Shown here: one piece after another, positions 44,804 through 58,085 of the stretch
Position numbering within the stretch: position 1 is the stretch's first letter
Layout: each line of letters starts with the position of its first letter
Position numbers and translations under genes: made by a program
From: Microcebus murinus
Lineage: Eukaryota > Chordata > Mammalia > Primates > Cheirogaleidae
Reading direction: 5' to 3'
Assembly (NCBI RefSeq): GCF_040939455.1
Contig: NC_134108.1
Span: 38,794,501-38,858,500, forward strand
Length of the DNA stretch: 64,000 nucleotides
Notes under the pieces: generated by a model
What the model was told of the DNA's origin: nothing
The model's database searches: none
What the model saw: only the letters and a program-made list of their open reading frames with translations

Positions 44804-45580
44804 TCCAAACAAAATTTCCTGAACTAGTAGGTAAGTTCAACAAGATTGCAGGACACAAGACACAAGATACAATAGAAAAATCAATTGTATTTCATATATT
44901 ATCACTGAATATGTACCCACCAAAATTTAAAATATAATATAATTTACAATGAAACATTTAGGTAAAGATCAACAAGACACATACAGAATTTGTGTGCTGA
45001 AAACTACAAAACACTGATGAAAGAAATCAAAGATCTCCATAAGTGGAAAAAAATCCTGTATTCATGTATTCAAAGACTAAACATAGTAAAGATGTCAATT
45101 AGTCAATTATACTTATATTGATATCTCAATTTCATAAAATCAATGAAATTTAATAAAATCTATGGAAACCCCAGCAGGATTTTTGCAACTTTAAACAAAA
45201 TTATTCTAAAATTTTATGAAAAGGCAAAGGAACTGTTACTGGATATATTTCCAGAGAATTCTAGTGAAGAAAAAAGCCAACCCCAAATGGCAATAAACTG
45301 TATGATTCTGATTATATAATTTCTTGAAATGATACAATTATAGATATGGAGAACAGGAGTTAAGGAGTTAGGAGGTGAAGAAGAGAAAGAAGTAAATGTG
45401 ACCATAAGAGGGCAACATAATGGATCTTTGTAGTGATGGAAATGGTCTGTATCTTGGCTGTGTTAGTGTCAATATACTGATTGTGCTAGTGTACTATAGT
45501 TTTGCAAGATACTACTATTGGAGGAAACTGCACACATGGTACAGTATTATTTCCTACAACTGCAGATACAGTTGATGTCT
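44788..45580 (+). pseudogene. Old L1, 3' side of the young L1 insertion
   Basis: The host L1 resumes: ATTGCAGGACACAAGACACAAGATAC, ACTACAAAACACTGATGAAAG, AAACCCCAGCAGGATTTTTG. From about 45370 it jumps to an L1M-type 3' UTR (AATGTGACCATAAGAGGGCAAC, CTATAGTTTTGCAAGATACTACTATTGG, GTATTATTTCCTACAACTGCA), so an internal deletion is likely. Confidence 0.85.
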
Positions 45581-46335
45581 CTCAAGAAGCAGACAGAAGG
45601 TGTCTACTATAAAGGGAAACTGCTGTTTTACTCCAGAACTCTGTTTTTACAGACCAAGATTACATTCTCAATTAGAAAACTGTGATTTGTTTCCACCACA
45701 TGCTGACTACTACCATATAGTTTTCTCTATTCTTTCACTTCCCCCTTCTCCATTCCTTTATTGTAAATAAAGTAACGGGTATATGTGCATAAGCACATTG
45801 CATTTTTTAAACTAAATAGCCAATGGTATGTTTTGATTGACATCAAGTAGAGACAGGATGGGGAAAAGACCTGGTTCTGTGAAAATACTCCCTTTCTCTG
45901 TTGGTGACATGCTCCTTCAGCTCTTATCTTTTTATTCCAGTAAACTATTTTGCTCTCACTGTTTTAACCAGAAAACAACATAAAAATCCTTGCATAACTT
46001 GGTCAATTGGAGAATTTTAATGATTTTTATTTATCATTGTAAAACCAAGAACAATTTTATAACTTTTTTGTTTGTAGCTGTTACATGTAGGGCAAACTGT
46101 CTTTAAGAAGGGTTGCGTTACTCTTTAAAAAGACCCCAAATTCTAGATAGTTTGCCTTCAAGTTAAGCATCTTGTTGTTTAAATAAGCTTCTTGTTTAAA
46201 AAGGAAGAAAAAAAAACCCCTACCCTACTGCAAAAAAAGACAACAGGTACAAACTATTCTACTCAGAAGCCTTACCTTACTTTCCAAGAAGAAATAATTC
46301 TTCTTTTTATGTTATGTAAATTTTTCTGGATCATA
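45580..46335. other. Unrecognised spacer
   Basis: About 750 bases. TTGTAAATAAAGTAACGGG near 45762 looks like a polyadenylation-signal context, but I cannot attach it to a named element. Confidence 0.45.
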
Positions 46336-46339
46336 GAGT

Positions 46340-47000
46340 GAAAGGGATAATTTCCTAATTCATCTTTTGAAGCTAGCATAAACTTGGTGCCAACACCTGA
46401 AAGAAATAAAAAAGAAAAAATGAAAACCAGAGAACATTATCACTTATGAATAATACCAAGATTCTAAAATAAAATACCAGGAAGTAATTATTTTAATTAC
46501 TTCCAAGAATGCTAAGATGATTTAACATTAAGAAATTAATTCGTGTAATTTATCTCATTAATAGATCAAAGAAGAAGAAAAATGGTCATCTTGATTAATC
46601 AGAAAAAGCAATTTCTTATGAAAACTTATAGTAAAATATGAATAAGTATTCTTTATTAATATATTAAACAATCTTTCTGAAACCAACTGCCAGTATCACA
46701 CTATACAATGAACCACTAGAATATTAACATTAAATATTAAACATTAAAATGTCTATTAACATTAAAGACAAAGCAAAATAATCACTATTACTATAATTGT
46801 AATCATTATATCCCTTTGTAACCTCAAAAAAATCTAAATATCTAAAATATATTTGAAGAAAACTGAAAACTTCTACTGTGAAATATAAAAGACATATAGA
46901 TGAAAAGATATTTTCTGTTCCTTAAAGGAGAAGTTTAATATAGTATTATTAAACTACAAAATTGATCTAAATGTAAAAAATAATTCCAATAAGAATATTA
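46340..47000 (+). mobile_element. Decayed L1 ORF2 fragment
   Basis: TTCCTAATTCATCTTTTGAAGCTAGCATAA, TAATAGATCAAAGAAGAAGAAAAATGGTCATC, AACATTAAAGACAAAGCAAAA and ACTTCTACTGTGAAATATAAAAGACATA are reverse-transcriptase region words of old L1, plus orientation. Confidence 0.78.
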
Positions 47001-47064
47001 ATGATATTTTTATAAATTTGATCAAATATTTCTAAATGGATCTGTCTCTATTTGTTATTAGAAA

Positions 47065-47145
47065 TCATTTATTTATTAATTTACTCATTAACTGAAATAT
47101 GTATTAAAGCTCTACTGTATGCCAAGCATTATGCTTGTCAGATGA
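47065..47145 (-). mobile_element. L2/MIR tail fragment
   Basis: TTATTTATTAATTTACTCATTAACTGAAATATGTATTAAAGCTCTACTGTATGCCAAGCATTATGCTTG matches the reversed L2/MIR 3' end. Confidence 0.6.
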
Positions 47146-47169
47146 TGTATATTTGTATATGTATATTTG

Positions 47170-47365
47170 GGTCTCATTTTTAAAAAGCATATATTCATAC
47201 ACAAATAGAAGGAGATACACCAAATCGTTAGAAGTAGTTATCTTAGGGTAACTACTAGGAATTTAGGAGATACGTTTCTCAGTTTCGATTACCTTTATTT
47301 TTATTTTTTATACTGAAAAAAATACCTGTGTGATTTTTGTTAACAAAGAAAATAATCACCTAAAA
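47170..47365 (+). mobile_element. Possible L1 3' UTR remnant
   Basis: AGGAGATACACCAAATCGTTAGAAGTAGTTATCTTAGGG and TATTTTTTATACTGAAAAAAATACC resemble an old L1M 3' UTR. Tentative. Confidence 0.45.
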
Positions 47366-47905
47366 ATGTAAAGAGATACTCATTGTTTTGTATATGACTG
47401 AGATAAATTATTTTAGGAATGCAAGAAATAAGAAAGATACAAAAAACAAATTGCATCTATATATTTGCATTGCCTATGAGGTTTAAGACAAAATATTTCT
47501 GTCTTAATTTTTGCTACAAAGATATTTTTGAAAAAGAGAACATAAATGCTCATGCTTAATAAACATAATAGAATACATAGCTCTCATCTCTAGTACCTCT
47601 ACCAACTGCTAATTTCCACTAAGCATTTTAATAATTTTTTTCTGACTTGTCAATCAGTATATTAAGAAATTTCTTCGTGTGTGTGTGTGTAAAATGTACC
47701 AAACATAAGTGTTCCTTCCCAGATTTGTACTACATACAGATTAAATTGTTAAACGCTCTCCTAGTTTGTTTTAAGATGTAATTAATAGCTTTCTGCCACA
47801 ATCATGTGTTTTTCTGTATTAGCTTTTCTTTCTGATACTTAGTTTCTACAAAGGCATAATTCTTTCACCAATACATGTAATTTAGGCCAAGTATTAGTAT
47901 TGATT
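47365..47905. other. Unrecognised AT-rich spacer
   Basis: Only a short GT run (near 47675-47690) stands out. Confidence 0.45.
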
Positions 47906-47909
47906 TCTT

Positions 47910-48035
47910 TTACCAGATAAGAAAATAAAAATTGAAAAAGTTCATTCAACTGCTTAACATCACACAACCAGTGTTAGAGATGAGATTAGAACTCAAGCAT
48001 TCTGATTCCAGAATCCATTTGCCTACCAAGATCTA
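47910..48035 (-). mobile_element. MIR SINE fragment
   Basis: TTTTACCAGATAAGAAAATAAAAATTG, CTGCTTAACATCACACAACCAGTGTTAGAGATGAGATTAGAACTCAAGC and CTGATTCCAGAATCCATTTGCCTACC follow minus-strand MIR. Confidence 0.88.
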
Positions 48036-48039
48036 AATT

Positions 48040-48590
48040 TTTTTAAGTCCCTGAACTGTGATAGATATTTAGTACTATGTTAACTGCTGACTATGTTTGC
48101 CACATTACATGAAAGGGAAAGCTATTTCCCACATGGTCTACAGTCATATTCAGGATGACCCGAGGCTCAAAATAAATATTTTAAGTAATTCAAGTTAGAA
48201 AAAAGGGAAGGAAGAAAGACATAAAGTGAGAAGGTCAATCAGATATATACTGGAAAGGTTATTCATTAAAGGGGAAGGAACGTAGTTTGGAGACACAATG
48301 ACTCATGATGTCCATGATGTGGATGGGAAATTGACTTGGAAACAAATCACAGTTCTAAAACAAGAATCCTTTGAGATCACTATGAAGTTTTCTCTACTTA
48401 AGTTTCAGATTCTCTATGTAAAATATTTGTATTTATAAATTAAAATGACCTATTTTGTGGGTTAAACCATTCTTCTGAAAATGAAAAATCATCAGCTGTG
48501 CAATAGTAAAAGTGGTGAACTCTTAAACCCTTCAAGGATAATTTCCATTTCTCTTTCCTATTTTGATTCAATTGTGATGTCGCTCTTCTC
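48040..48590. other. Unrecognised spacer
   Basis: No feature recognised. Confidence 0.45.
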
Positions 48591-48645
48591 ATTGTTTTTT
48601 TTTTTGTTTTTTTTTTTAATTTTTTTTTTAACATTGTTTTTGTTT
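48590..48645. repeat. T-rich tract
   Basis: Several long T-runs broken by single G's and an AA. It makes Lys-rich and Phe-rich open frames on opposite strands that are not genes. Confidence 0.9.
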
Positions 48646-51435
48646 GTTCTTGTTATTTTGTTTAATTTAGTGAAGTCCTTCCCTCTAATTCTCTACGTAT
48701 ACTTTGTACAGTTTTCTAAAGTCAACTTTCTAATCATTTAGCTGGCCAAGCATTAAAACCAACCTCCATTTGAATTTAGTTAAATATAATCTGGTATATT
48801 TTTGCTACTTAGATACATTAGGTGAATAAAATACAAATTATTTATTCTGAAATAAAATTATTTTATTAATAAAATGAATTAATTTATTTACTAATGAAAT
48901 TTGATTCTGAAATAAACTATGAAAATATTTTAATGGTTCGCTAAAGAACTATGGCTTGATTGTTCTACTTTAAAGAAGAGAAATAATATATATATATAAC
49001 AGCATTTTGGAGCAATAGGAAATGAAAACATTTTAATCCTTTTAGAGAAAAGGATTCAACATATTTTGCTATTAGTATTTTCCCTCACATAATTTGCATA
49101 ATATTCCATTTTCTGTAATTAGTCAACAGTCAAGACTTTTACTATTAGGCAATAATTGAAGTAACCATGATTAAGTGTTTATACAGACCTCATTAGTATT
49201 AAATCTTAAGCAAACAGATTTAATGTGCAATGGAAAAGCTCCAAACTAAGCTTTTTGCAATGTATTTTGTTTTTCAAATTCCTGTCCTCTTTTTAAACAG
49301 GTTATATACAGGCATATGATTTTTCTGTGTAGTGTTTTTACTTCTTAGATTTTTAAATATGTCAAAGTTCCAGTTTTATTTTATTTTGTTTTTATAGTTT
49401 CTTCCTCAAAGGAGGTGACAATTTTAGATGTTTATTGAGACTTTCTTCTTTTTCAGAAGCCAGAAATTCCTTCTTTCTTTGAGTGTGTTTGAATGGGAAC
49501 CTACTTTCTTAATAATTAGTACGAATTTTTTTAAATTATGAAAGATTGAATTTTATTTTATTATTGTTAGGAAGCTAGAGGATAGAAAGTATGAAACATC
49601 ATGTCCTTAATTTCAATTTATTGATCATTTGGGTTATTTTAAATATCATATAGATAAATGCTTTTCTCCTCAGAAATCAAGGTTTTTATCTTACTGATAT
49701 TTACTTAATCTATTGTCCGCATCTACAAATCCTAAAAATATCAATTAATAATCCTAACAATTTGGGGTGGGTTTTTTGTGTTGTTTTTCGAAGTAGGCAA
49801 GTGATCCTACAGATGGAAAGCCTACTCACAAAAAAACTTGAAAATATTTTTAAAAGATGTTTGCCTGACCATGAGTTGATGTTAGAGTCTGATAAAAAAT
49901 ATTCTAGTTTCCTTATGGATGTGCAATTGTTTTCCTATGGATGCTCTTAGAAGAAACTACATTATTTTTGCTCATCTTTGTGAAAGAGGAAAAGAGGCAA
50001 AGTGTCACCAAGTCCTCAAAATATCTTTGCATTGAATATGAGAAGAAAAGATGGTTTCTTAGTCCCTTGAAGAATGATAGAGAGACATTTGGTTCTTGGT
50101 AAGAAGTAAACGGTGTCTAGCTCTTATCAGTAAAAGAAATTGAGTAAGAAATATTGTAGACCTGTGCTCGTCAGTAACAGACATAAGGTTTGTACAAGAG
50201 TGACCACTTGCTCTACAAAATACCTAGCAATTGTATCACATCATGTATTTCCAGGTGCCAAGCAACTGTTGCTTGTTTTATAACTCCCTGCCAGTTTATT
50301 GTGTTTCAAACAATAGGTGATGCAGACCATGGGAACCTTGGTTAAAATGTATTCCCTAACAGGGTCCGGATGTCATTCATATATTTTTGGTGAGAAAACA
50401 AGGTAGATAAAGCAGTGTCATTGACCACAACAAATAATATTTTGAAGTACTGAATTAGTATGAGGAAGTGTACGCTAAATTAGGAAGCACAGTTGGTTAG
50501 GGTAGGAAATGCTATATATTCGAACATGCAAGGAAAAATATTTTTTTTTCTGCCTGGAAATTTAATAAACAAAATGCTAAGATTTGCCAGGTGTTTGTCA
50601 GGGTTAGATTGGTTTTCCATTAAGTTTCCATCCTTCTATTCTAATACTGTTCATTTACTTTGTTTCATTCTAAGGGATGACTATAAAACATTTTTTATTT
50701 CTTTTTTGTGTTTCAAGAGGTGTTAGTTAAACTTAACTGCATTTTACCCCCAGAATATTTTTCAAAGAAAAACCAAAGAAAATTTTACCCCAATCTTATC
50801 AAATCATACAAAAAAGGAGGATTTAAAGTGGGGAACTTTCATTTTATAATATTGTTTTGTAATATATCAAGAGAAGACATATTCTTTTTAAATTTCTTAT
50901 TTACTGTTAAAGAAAAACTTTCAGGAAGTAATGTTTAGATTTAAAAGTATCTAGTGCTGCTTAGAGTGACTTCTTTTTGAGCTTTATATCACCTGTTGCC
51001 TCAAATTTTTATGTTAAAAAACATATCCACTTTTCATCTGTCCCTTTACATCAGTATAGTCTGTGCACTCTCAGTGCATGCCAGCTGGACTAATCCACAC
51101 GGTCACCTCACTGAATGTCAGGAAAGTAGCTACCAGGACTTATTTTATACCCAAAGGAAAGTAACAACTTGCCTCCTCTGACTGACTCTGCCATACCACA
51201 ATCAATTTCTTTAGGCATCTAGAAGCAAGGTACACTCTTCTTCAGCTTGACATGCACTAGGTTACTATAAGTTCTATTTGAGCAAAGTAACATTTTTCTT
51301 GTGACCCAATTTATACATTGAAGTATGTTTAACTAGAGTGACTGCATTTTAATTGTTTAAAAGTTACTGTGCTTTATTGAAAAAGGCTTTAAAATCCCAA
51401 AATCTCCATTTTGAATGTTAGAATATTAGGATATC
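48645..51435. other. 2.8-kb AT-rich stretch, no recognised repeat
   Basis: A duplicated GATTCTGAAATAAA-type string lies near 48837-48915, and a short TA run lies near 48989-48998. Open frames such as 50493-50726 and 50708-50938 have no domain and no codon pattern that I would call coding. Nothing else supported. Confidence 0.5.
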
Positions 51436-51439
51436 AGGA

Positions 51440-51472
51440 TGGACGGATGGATGGATGAATGGATAGATGGAT
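51440..51472. repeat. Short (GGAT)n microsatellite
   Basis: GGACGGATGGATGGATGAATGGATAGATGG: imperfect four-base repeat. Confidence 0.93.
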
Positions 51473-51654
51473 TCAATTGTGTGTTTATCAAAGGAATCTT
51501 ACCTTTTATGGTGATTCATTTTTTTTTTCCTTGATGGTTTGACCAAATTTAACTTCTGAAGTATATGGGAATGAAGCAAAGCAGAAAATTTTAACCTAGA
51601 TAATTAAGATTCATTGTTCTATTGAAGAATCTCAAAAGAGATAAAACATCTCTA

Positions 51655-51765
51655 AACATATATAATATGATCAATATAATATAAACAATATAATCAATAT
51701 ATCAATATACTATAACAATATAATCAATATAATATAAATACTATAATCAATAAAATATGGCTTAG
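51655..51765. repeat. Degenerate AT minisatellite
   Basis: Units such as AATATAATCAATATA recur five or six times with small changes (ATAATATGATCAATATAATATAAACA and so on). Almost no G or C. Confidence 0.85.
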
Positions 51766-52005
51766 TTATTTAAAAAATCAGGTTGTATTTGACTTTTGAG
51801 GAATCTAGATATAATTATTTATATATGTGAGAAATAAAATAAACCCATCTGAGGAGGAAGTACCATAGCTTGTTGATAATTGAGTATTTTTCCTTGCAAG
51901 AAGTGGTCCAAAGCCTGGAAAAAGTGGTATTCAGTTGATGCAAGGTCTGGTGAACATGGGGGATGACAGAGAGTTTCCAAGTTCAGCTGCTGTAGTTAGA
52001 GCGGC
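51765..52005. other. Unrecognised spacer
   Basis: No feature recognised. Confidence 0.4.
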
Positions 52006-52009
52006 ATTG

Positions 52010-52590
52010 AAGAGATAGACAGTAAAGGTTCTTAAAGGCTATGTTAAGAAATTTAACTGAATTAGTGTACAGTGTAGAGTTTGAATGAGGGTCTAAAAAG
52101 AACAGAGGTATGCTTTTAAGGAATTCACCTGTTGGTATTCATGAAAGAGGAGATACTAGATATGAGGAGCCTAAGAAAAATTTTTTCCAAGGGATCAAGT
52201 AGACATTGCACATTTGGGATTTGCCTCTCAGCAAAATTGGAGCAAATTTGAAAGTTACAAAGGAATTGACTCGTTGAGGTCTTGGAAATAGATAATGAAT
52301 CAAATGAAAAGGAAATTGGCAAAGATTTAAGAGTAAATTATTTGAAATGCCTACATTTGGGAGGTGAGAAGAAAAGTAGAGCCCATGAAGGAGAAGAATA
52401 AGAAGAGTTTTAAAAACTACTTTTTCAGAAGCCTAGGATTCTGTATTCTAATGATCAAAGCAAAAGACTGTATTGAGAAATAAAGGCAACTGTTGTTATG
52501 AAGTACAATAGAAGTGTCATGAAAAATAAGATTAAAGACTGCATTCCATGTTTAAAATTGGTAACCCTTGAGAGAATATTTATAGTAGAG
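52010..52590 (-). mobile_element. Possible L2 fragment, decayed
   Basis: GAGGTCTTGGAAATAGATAATG and TTATTTGAAATGCCTACATTTGGGAGGTGAG, with GAAGGAGAAGAATAAGAAG after them, resemble the reversed L2 body. Tentative. Confidence 0.45.
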
Positions 52591-55500
52591 CATCAAAGCT
52601 AAATCCATATGTTGAGATATTAAACAGTAAAGAAAAGAAGGGCTTTACATAGAAAGAACCAGGTAATTTGAGCCACTAATTAAATGTATTTGGAAAACCT
52701 GAAGTACTGGACCAGAGTTACACTTTGATAAAGCCAAATAAATGATTTCCAAGACTTTTTTTCCATTAAACCATGTATATGAAGCCTAAGAGTTCAAGCC
52801 TTACTCAGACAATCGGATTTGAAATAATAAATATGCTTATCCTTTGAAAACATTAGATGCAAACTTGTGGTCTTTCAAAATAGAAACAAAAGAAAAAAAT
52901 AAACCAAAAGATTCCTAAAGTTGCCCTTTTTAATGGTATACCACAGGGAAGGAACAAGGGGTGAGCCAGTTTTCCAAAGTAGAAATAATGATGGAAAGAA
53001 ACTTCCCTAGTAGGGGAGAATGTCGCAGGAAGTCCAACATAGGTATAGTAAGAGTTACTGGGGGAAAAGATAGAGGATAACTTAGTGTTTATTATAGCAC
53101 ATAAGTATAGCATTTATTTAAAACAAATCAAAAAACATTTTTAAGGAATTTATCTTTGCTCATTTGAAGTTCAAAGGTTTAAAGAAATTATAGAAAATCA
53201 GGGACATTGCAAATCAGGGACATAGAAAATCAGCTGCCTAGCTGCCATCAGCGGTCTTTAGCTGATATTGTGACCCTTTATTAAGAAGCACTCAAATGTG
53301 AGCTAAGAGAAGCAGCATGTCGATTTCTCGTCCTTTTAAGGACATCAGAAGGAATTTGCAAGCGCCATGGCTTAAGCCTCTAAAATAGACTTGCAAAGTA
53401 TCCAAGAAATTAACAATGTAAAACAAACAGTTAAGGGAAGCATCAAAAAAAGCACTGAACTCCAAAGTGGCATTCCCTTTACGGCCTAAAGATTGGAACC
53501 AACCATCTGCCTGTGACGAGGGTCCCACTCCACCACATGTGACTCTTCACCTGTTTGTGCTTCACAATCACACACAACCACACCACTGATTGAAAACACA
53601 CACAGGTTTTCGTGATAAATGTTCCCTAATGGTAAAATACGTTACATGAATAAAGAAAGAAAATTATTATTTTTGGTCAATGAGCATTCATTTCTTTATC
53701 AGCTGAGTAACATTTCTTTGGTTGTGTCTTCCATAAATAACAGAAAGCATAAGTGAAACTGACTTAAATATAAATTAAATCTATTGATTAGTAATTTAAA
53801 AAAACCATATACATATATATTTAATTTCAGGTGAGGTTTGAACCAGTAGCTCAAATGATAGGCCCAAAGGAGCCCAGTATTTTCCATCTCTCTATTCTGC
53901 CTTCTATGGTAATAATTTTATCCTTAGGTTTTGTTAGGGACAGGTGCAGGTTGATAGTGCTGACCACGCTAACCATGGGAAAAGAGGAGGGGGGCAAAAT
54001 GAGGGGACCAATGAGCATTTAGAACCTAAACTGCAACAGCAGATAGTATATTAGTCAGTATACTTTTCAGATTCAGTTTGATCTTCATTTCCAAGGTGAA
54101 ATATTTCTTTTCAATGTAGGTTATTAAATTAGTTGTTTGTGATAAGTCAATCTCTGGAAAGGCTGACTGACCTAAGTTTTCACAGGGCTGAATTGACTTT
54201 TGATAATCAATCAATAAATAGAAGGTCTCACTGAATACTTGCTATGACTTAAGCTGCCCATCTGATTTTTGGACTACATGGAGCTCAGACGATGGGAGAG
54301 AAAACATGAGACTTTTTCTGACTTTTAATCTGCATGCAGCATTACTACAAGAAATTTTCCACCTCTACATTAAGAAACATGCTGGAAATTTCAGGAAACA
54401 GAAGGGCTTATATTTCTAACTAAAATTTTCTCATCCACTTATGAGTTCAGCAAATACTCATGAGGAAGAAGGAAGGATATTTGATAAGTGATGGTAACAC
54501 TATTGCAAAGTAAAATATATCTTTATATATTGATTTTAATTTTAAATAATGCTGTAGGAGATTGAGGAGAACAACAAATCTTTCTACCATAATGATAATC
54601 TGAGCAGAACACTCATTTTGAAAACATGGTCTCATTAGTATTGATTCTTATAAATCATGGATTCAAGATTTCCTGGAGGATAACAGAGATATTTTATGTC
54701 TTCACTGGTTGAAAAAAATTACTTCTAATTCTAATACTTTTTACCTTCCTTTGGTGATGATATAGTAAGGAAAGAGCTTTTTGATATATGTATAAAATTT
54801 AACTAGTATATATATATACTTATATATTATATATATGTTTGTCAAATGAGTAATATTTAATAGTAAAAATAGAATAGCAATTAAATTCCAAGTTGACTTT
54901 TTTAAGACAAAGAAAAATTAATAATTTTAGGACCTATTGTTTCCCACTTAGATAATATTTAATTTGATAATAATGAAAGGCAAGAGAGGCTTGGATGTAT
55001 TTTGATGAAGCCTTTGCACAAAAGACATCGAAAAAAACTTTTCTCCATTTTGATAAAAAAGAAAGGTTTGTATATAATTGCCAAGCTCTCCATGTTTTAA
55101 TAACAGTGATTTTGTTTTTTTATTTCTTTATAACAGTTACTTATCAGCCATGATAGCCTTTGTTTTAAACTGCCTATGCTATGTATATCTAGGATATGTT
55201 TCACTTTTACAATAATTTTAGCATCATATTCAAGTTATGTTCTTATTTTTCCTTATACCTTACAAATAATGATATCACATGGAATCTCACCACACTCTTA
55301 TTTTTTCCTGGTCAAAATAAACAAACAGAAATCAACATTGTTTTAATTTTTTTTAATGTCCTTAAAAATAAATGTTCCAATCATCAAATTTTTTGTCTCT
55401 TTTATGATAAAATTTCATTCCAGTTGAGCATATCAAGTCCTCTTTAGTCTGAAGATTTAATAAAAATTAAACTATAGGATGAAATTTGGATTATAATAGG

Positions 55501-55610
55501 AATTTTATATATCTATATCTATATCTGTACCTATAAAGTGAGAGAGATAAAAGAAGAGAGAGAGACACTTTACATTCACAATCACAAGGATTAATTAGCT
55601 TTTGTGATAC
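52590..55610. other. 3-kb stretch, mostly unrecognised
   Basis: Holds a short local repeat at 53190-53232 (AAATCAGGGACAT twice), TA-rich runs at 54800-54840 and CTATAT/GAGAGA simple sequence at 55507-55568. The several small open frames on both strands have no domain. Confidence 0.5.
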
Positions 55611-55639
55611 AACTAAATGCAAATACTAAATGATCAATA

Positions 55640-56580
55640 AGTTTAAAGTAAGAACACAATGAACATTCTTTCTGTAAAATGAGAGAAAATATTTGCAAAC
55701 TATAAATGTGAGACCAATATCCATAATTTACAAGGTACTCAAACAACTGAACCAAAAACCCAGATAACCTCATGAAAAAGTGGCATAAGGACAAGAATAG
55801 ACATTTTTCAAAAAGACAAAGAAATGGCCAAAAGTATATGAACAAATGTTCAACATCACTAATCTCCAAAGAAACACAAATTAAGACTACAATGAAATAT
55901 CATCTTATACCAATTGGAATGGCTATTATTTAAAAAAAAAAAATAGCAGATGTTGGTGAGGATGCAGAGAAATGGGAATTATTGGTGGGAATGTAAATTA
56001 GTATAACCTCTATAGAAAACAGTATGGAGATTTTTCAGAACTAAAAATAGAACTATCATCCAATCTCCAAATCCCACTACTGAGTATCTATCTATCCAAA
56101 GGAAAAGAAGTCAATATACAAAAAAGATACCTGTACTTGTATGTTTATTGCAGCACTATTCACAATAGCACAGATATGGAATTAATCTAAGTGTCCATCA
56201 ACAGAGGATTGGATAAAGAGAATGGAATACTATTCAGCCATAGAAAAGAATGAAATCGTGTCTTTTGCAGCAACATACATGAAACTGGAGGCCACTATCT
56301 TAAGTGAAACAACTCAGACACAGAAAGACAAATACAGCATGCTCTTTCTTATAAGTTGGAGCCAACTAATGTGTACACATGGAAACAAAGTGTGGAATGA
56401 TGGACAATGGAAACACGGAGGATTGGGGAGTGGTTGATGGGAGGTTGCTTAATAGGTACAACATGCCTTACTTCAATGATGTATTTACTGAATGCCCTGA
56501 CTTCACCACAATGTGATATATTGATATAGCAAAATTTTACTTGTGCCCCATGAATATATACAAACAAAAAAAAGGAAAAT
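55640..56580 (+). mobile_element. 5'-truncated L1, ORF2 end plus 3' UTR
   Basis: ORF2 C-terminal region in plus orientation: CAAATATTTGCAAACTATAAATG, GAAATGGCCAAAAGTATATGAACAAATGTTCAACATCACTAATC, TGGAATACTATTCAGCCATAGAAAAGAATG. The 3' UTR has GATTGGGGAGTGG and CTTGTGCCCCATGAATATATACAAA, then a short A-rich tail. Stops break the frame; the 71-codon open piece at 56222-56437 is a remnant. Confidence 0.95.
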
Positions 56581-56635
56581 AAAGTGTATTTTTTAAAAAG
56601 TAAGAATGCAATTATTTTTAAAAATCACCATTCCT

Positions 56636-56790
56636 AGCCAGATATGGTGGCATGTGCCTGTAGTTCCAGCTACTCAGGAGGCTTAGGCGGGAGGATCACC
56701 TGAGCCCAGGAGTTTGAGGCTGCAGTGAGCTATGATGATGCCACTGTACTCCAGCCTGGGCTACAGAGTGAGACCCTCTCTCTTAAAAAG
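56636..56790 (+). mobile_element. Single-arm Alu-like SINE
   Basis: CTAGCCAGATATGGTGGCATGTGCCTGTAG, GCTACTCAGGAGGC, GGAGTTTGAGGCTGCAGTGAGCTATG, CCACTGTACTCCAGCCTGGG. One arm only. AAATCACCATTCC precedes it and AAATCATCATTCC follows it, a duplication with one change. Confidence 0.92.
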
Positions 56791-57009
56791 AAATCATCAT
56801 TCCTATTAGATTCTGACTAGATCTCTCCAGATTTCTCCAACTTGTATCCTATAGTGAAAAGATTTGCATTTCCCTAATGAGTAATGATGCTGAACATCTT
56901 TTCATCTATATATCTTTTGGGGGGAAATGTCAATTCAAATTCTTTGTCAATTGTTAAATGGATTATTTTTCTTTGTATTGTTATTATTGTTGTTGTTGTT
57001 GTTATATTG

Positions 57010-57172
57010 TATCTATTTATTTTAGAAATGGAGTCTCACTCTGTCTCCCAGGCTGGAGTGCAGTGATATGATCATAGCTCACTGCAGGCTCAAACTCCTG
57101 AGCTCAAGCAATCTTCCTGCCTCAGCCTCTGGGGTAGCTGGGACTATAGATGTGCTCCACTGTACCCAGCTC
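57010..57172 (-). mobile_element. Single-arm Alu-like SINE inside L1
   Basis: TTTTAGAAATGGAGTCTCACTCTGTCTCCCAGGCTGGAGTGCAG, GATCATAGCTCACTGCAGG, AGCTGGGACTATAGATGTGC. One arm, minus strand, preceded by a TTG/TTA simple run (56975-57005). Confidence 0.9.
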
Positions 57173-57743
57173 TTATATTATTGTACAAGTTCTTTGTATA
57201 TTCTGAATACCAGTTTCTTACCAGATATATGATTTGCAAATATTGTCTTCCATTCTGTGTGTTGTCTTTTCATTTTCTTGATGGTGTCACTTGCAGCACA
57301 AAAGTTCTTAACTTTTATATAATCCATATCTATTATTTCTTTAGTCTCTTGTGCTTTTGTTTCATATCTAAGAAACCACTGTCTAATCCAAGTAAATGAA
57401 AATTTACTTGTTTTCTTCTAAGAATTTTATACTTTTATCTTGTACATTTTGATCTATGATGGATTTTGAGTTAATTTTTGTGTATTTTGTAAGGGCTCAA
57501 CTTTTTTCTTTAGCATATAGAATTCATTTGCACCAGCATTATATGTTATTAAGCCTGTCCTTCCCCAGTGAATTGTCTTGAGATCCTTGTCAAAAATGAA
57601 TTTACCATAAATGTAAGAGTTTATTCCTGGACTCTTAATCTTACTCCATTGACCTATAAGTCTATCCATATACTAGTGTAACACTACCTTGACTACTACA
57701 GCTGTGTACAGTAGTAAATTTTGGAATCAGGAAGTGAGTCCTC

Positions 57744-57759
57744 CAACTTTGTTCTTTTT
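57744..57759 (+). repeat. Alu target-site duplication, left
   Basis: CAACTTTGTTCTTTTT, matched exactly at 58086-58101. The exact 3' limit blurs into the poly(T). Confidence 0.93.
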
Positions 57760-58085
57760 TTTTTTTTTGAGACAGAGTCTCGCTTTGTTGCCCAGGCTAG
57801 AGTGAGTGCCCTGGTGTCAGCCTAGCTCACAGCAACCTCAAACTCCTGGGCTCGAGTGATCCTTTTGCCTCAGCCTCCCAAGTAGCTGGGACTACAGGCA
57901 TGCGCCACCATGCCCGGCTAATTTTTTATATATATATCAGTTGGCCAATTAATTTCTTTCTATTTATAGTAGAGACGGGGTCTCACTCTTGCTCAGGCTG
58001 GTTTTGAACTCCTGACCTCTAGCAATCCGCCTGCCTCGGCCTCCCAGAGAGCTAGGATTACAGGCGTGAGCCACCGCGCCCGGCC
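57760..58085 (-). mobile_element. Young lemur-type Alu with target-site duplication
   Basis: Full-length dimer in reverse: a poly(T) start, GAGACAGAGTCTCGCTTTG, GAGTGAGTGCCCTGGTGTCAGC, a mid insert of TA run and GTTGGCCAATTAATTTC, and a CACCGCGCCCGGCC end. It carries the same lemur-type insert as the copy at 23163 and differs from it at few sites. Perfect 16-bp duplications bracket it. Confidence 0.97.
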
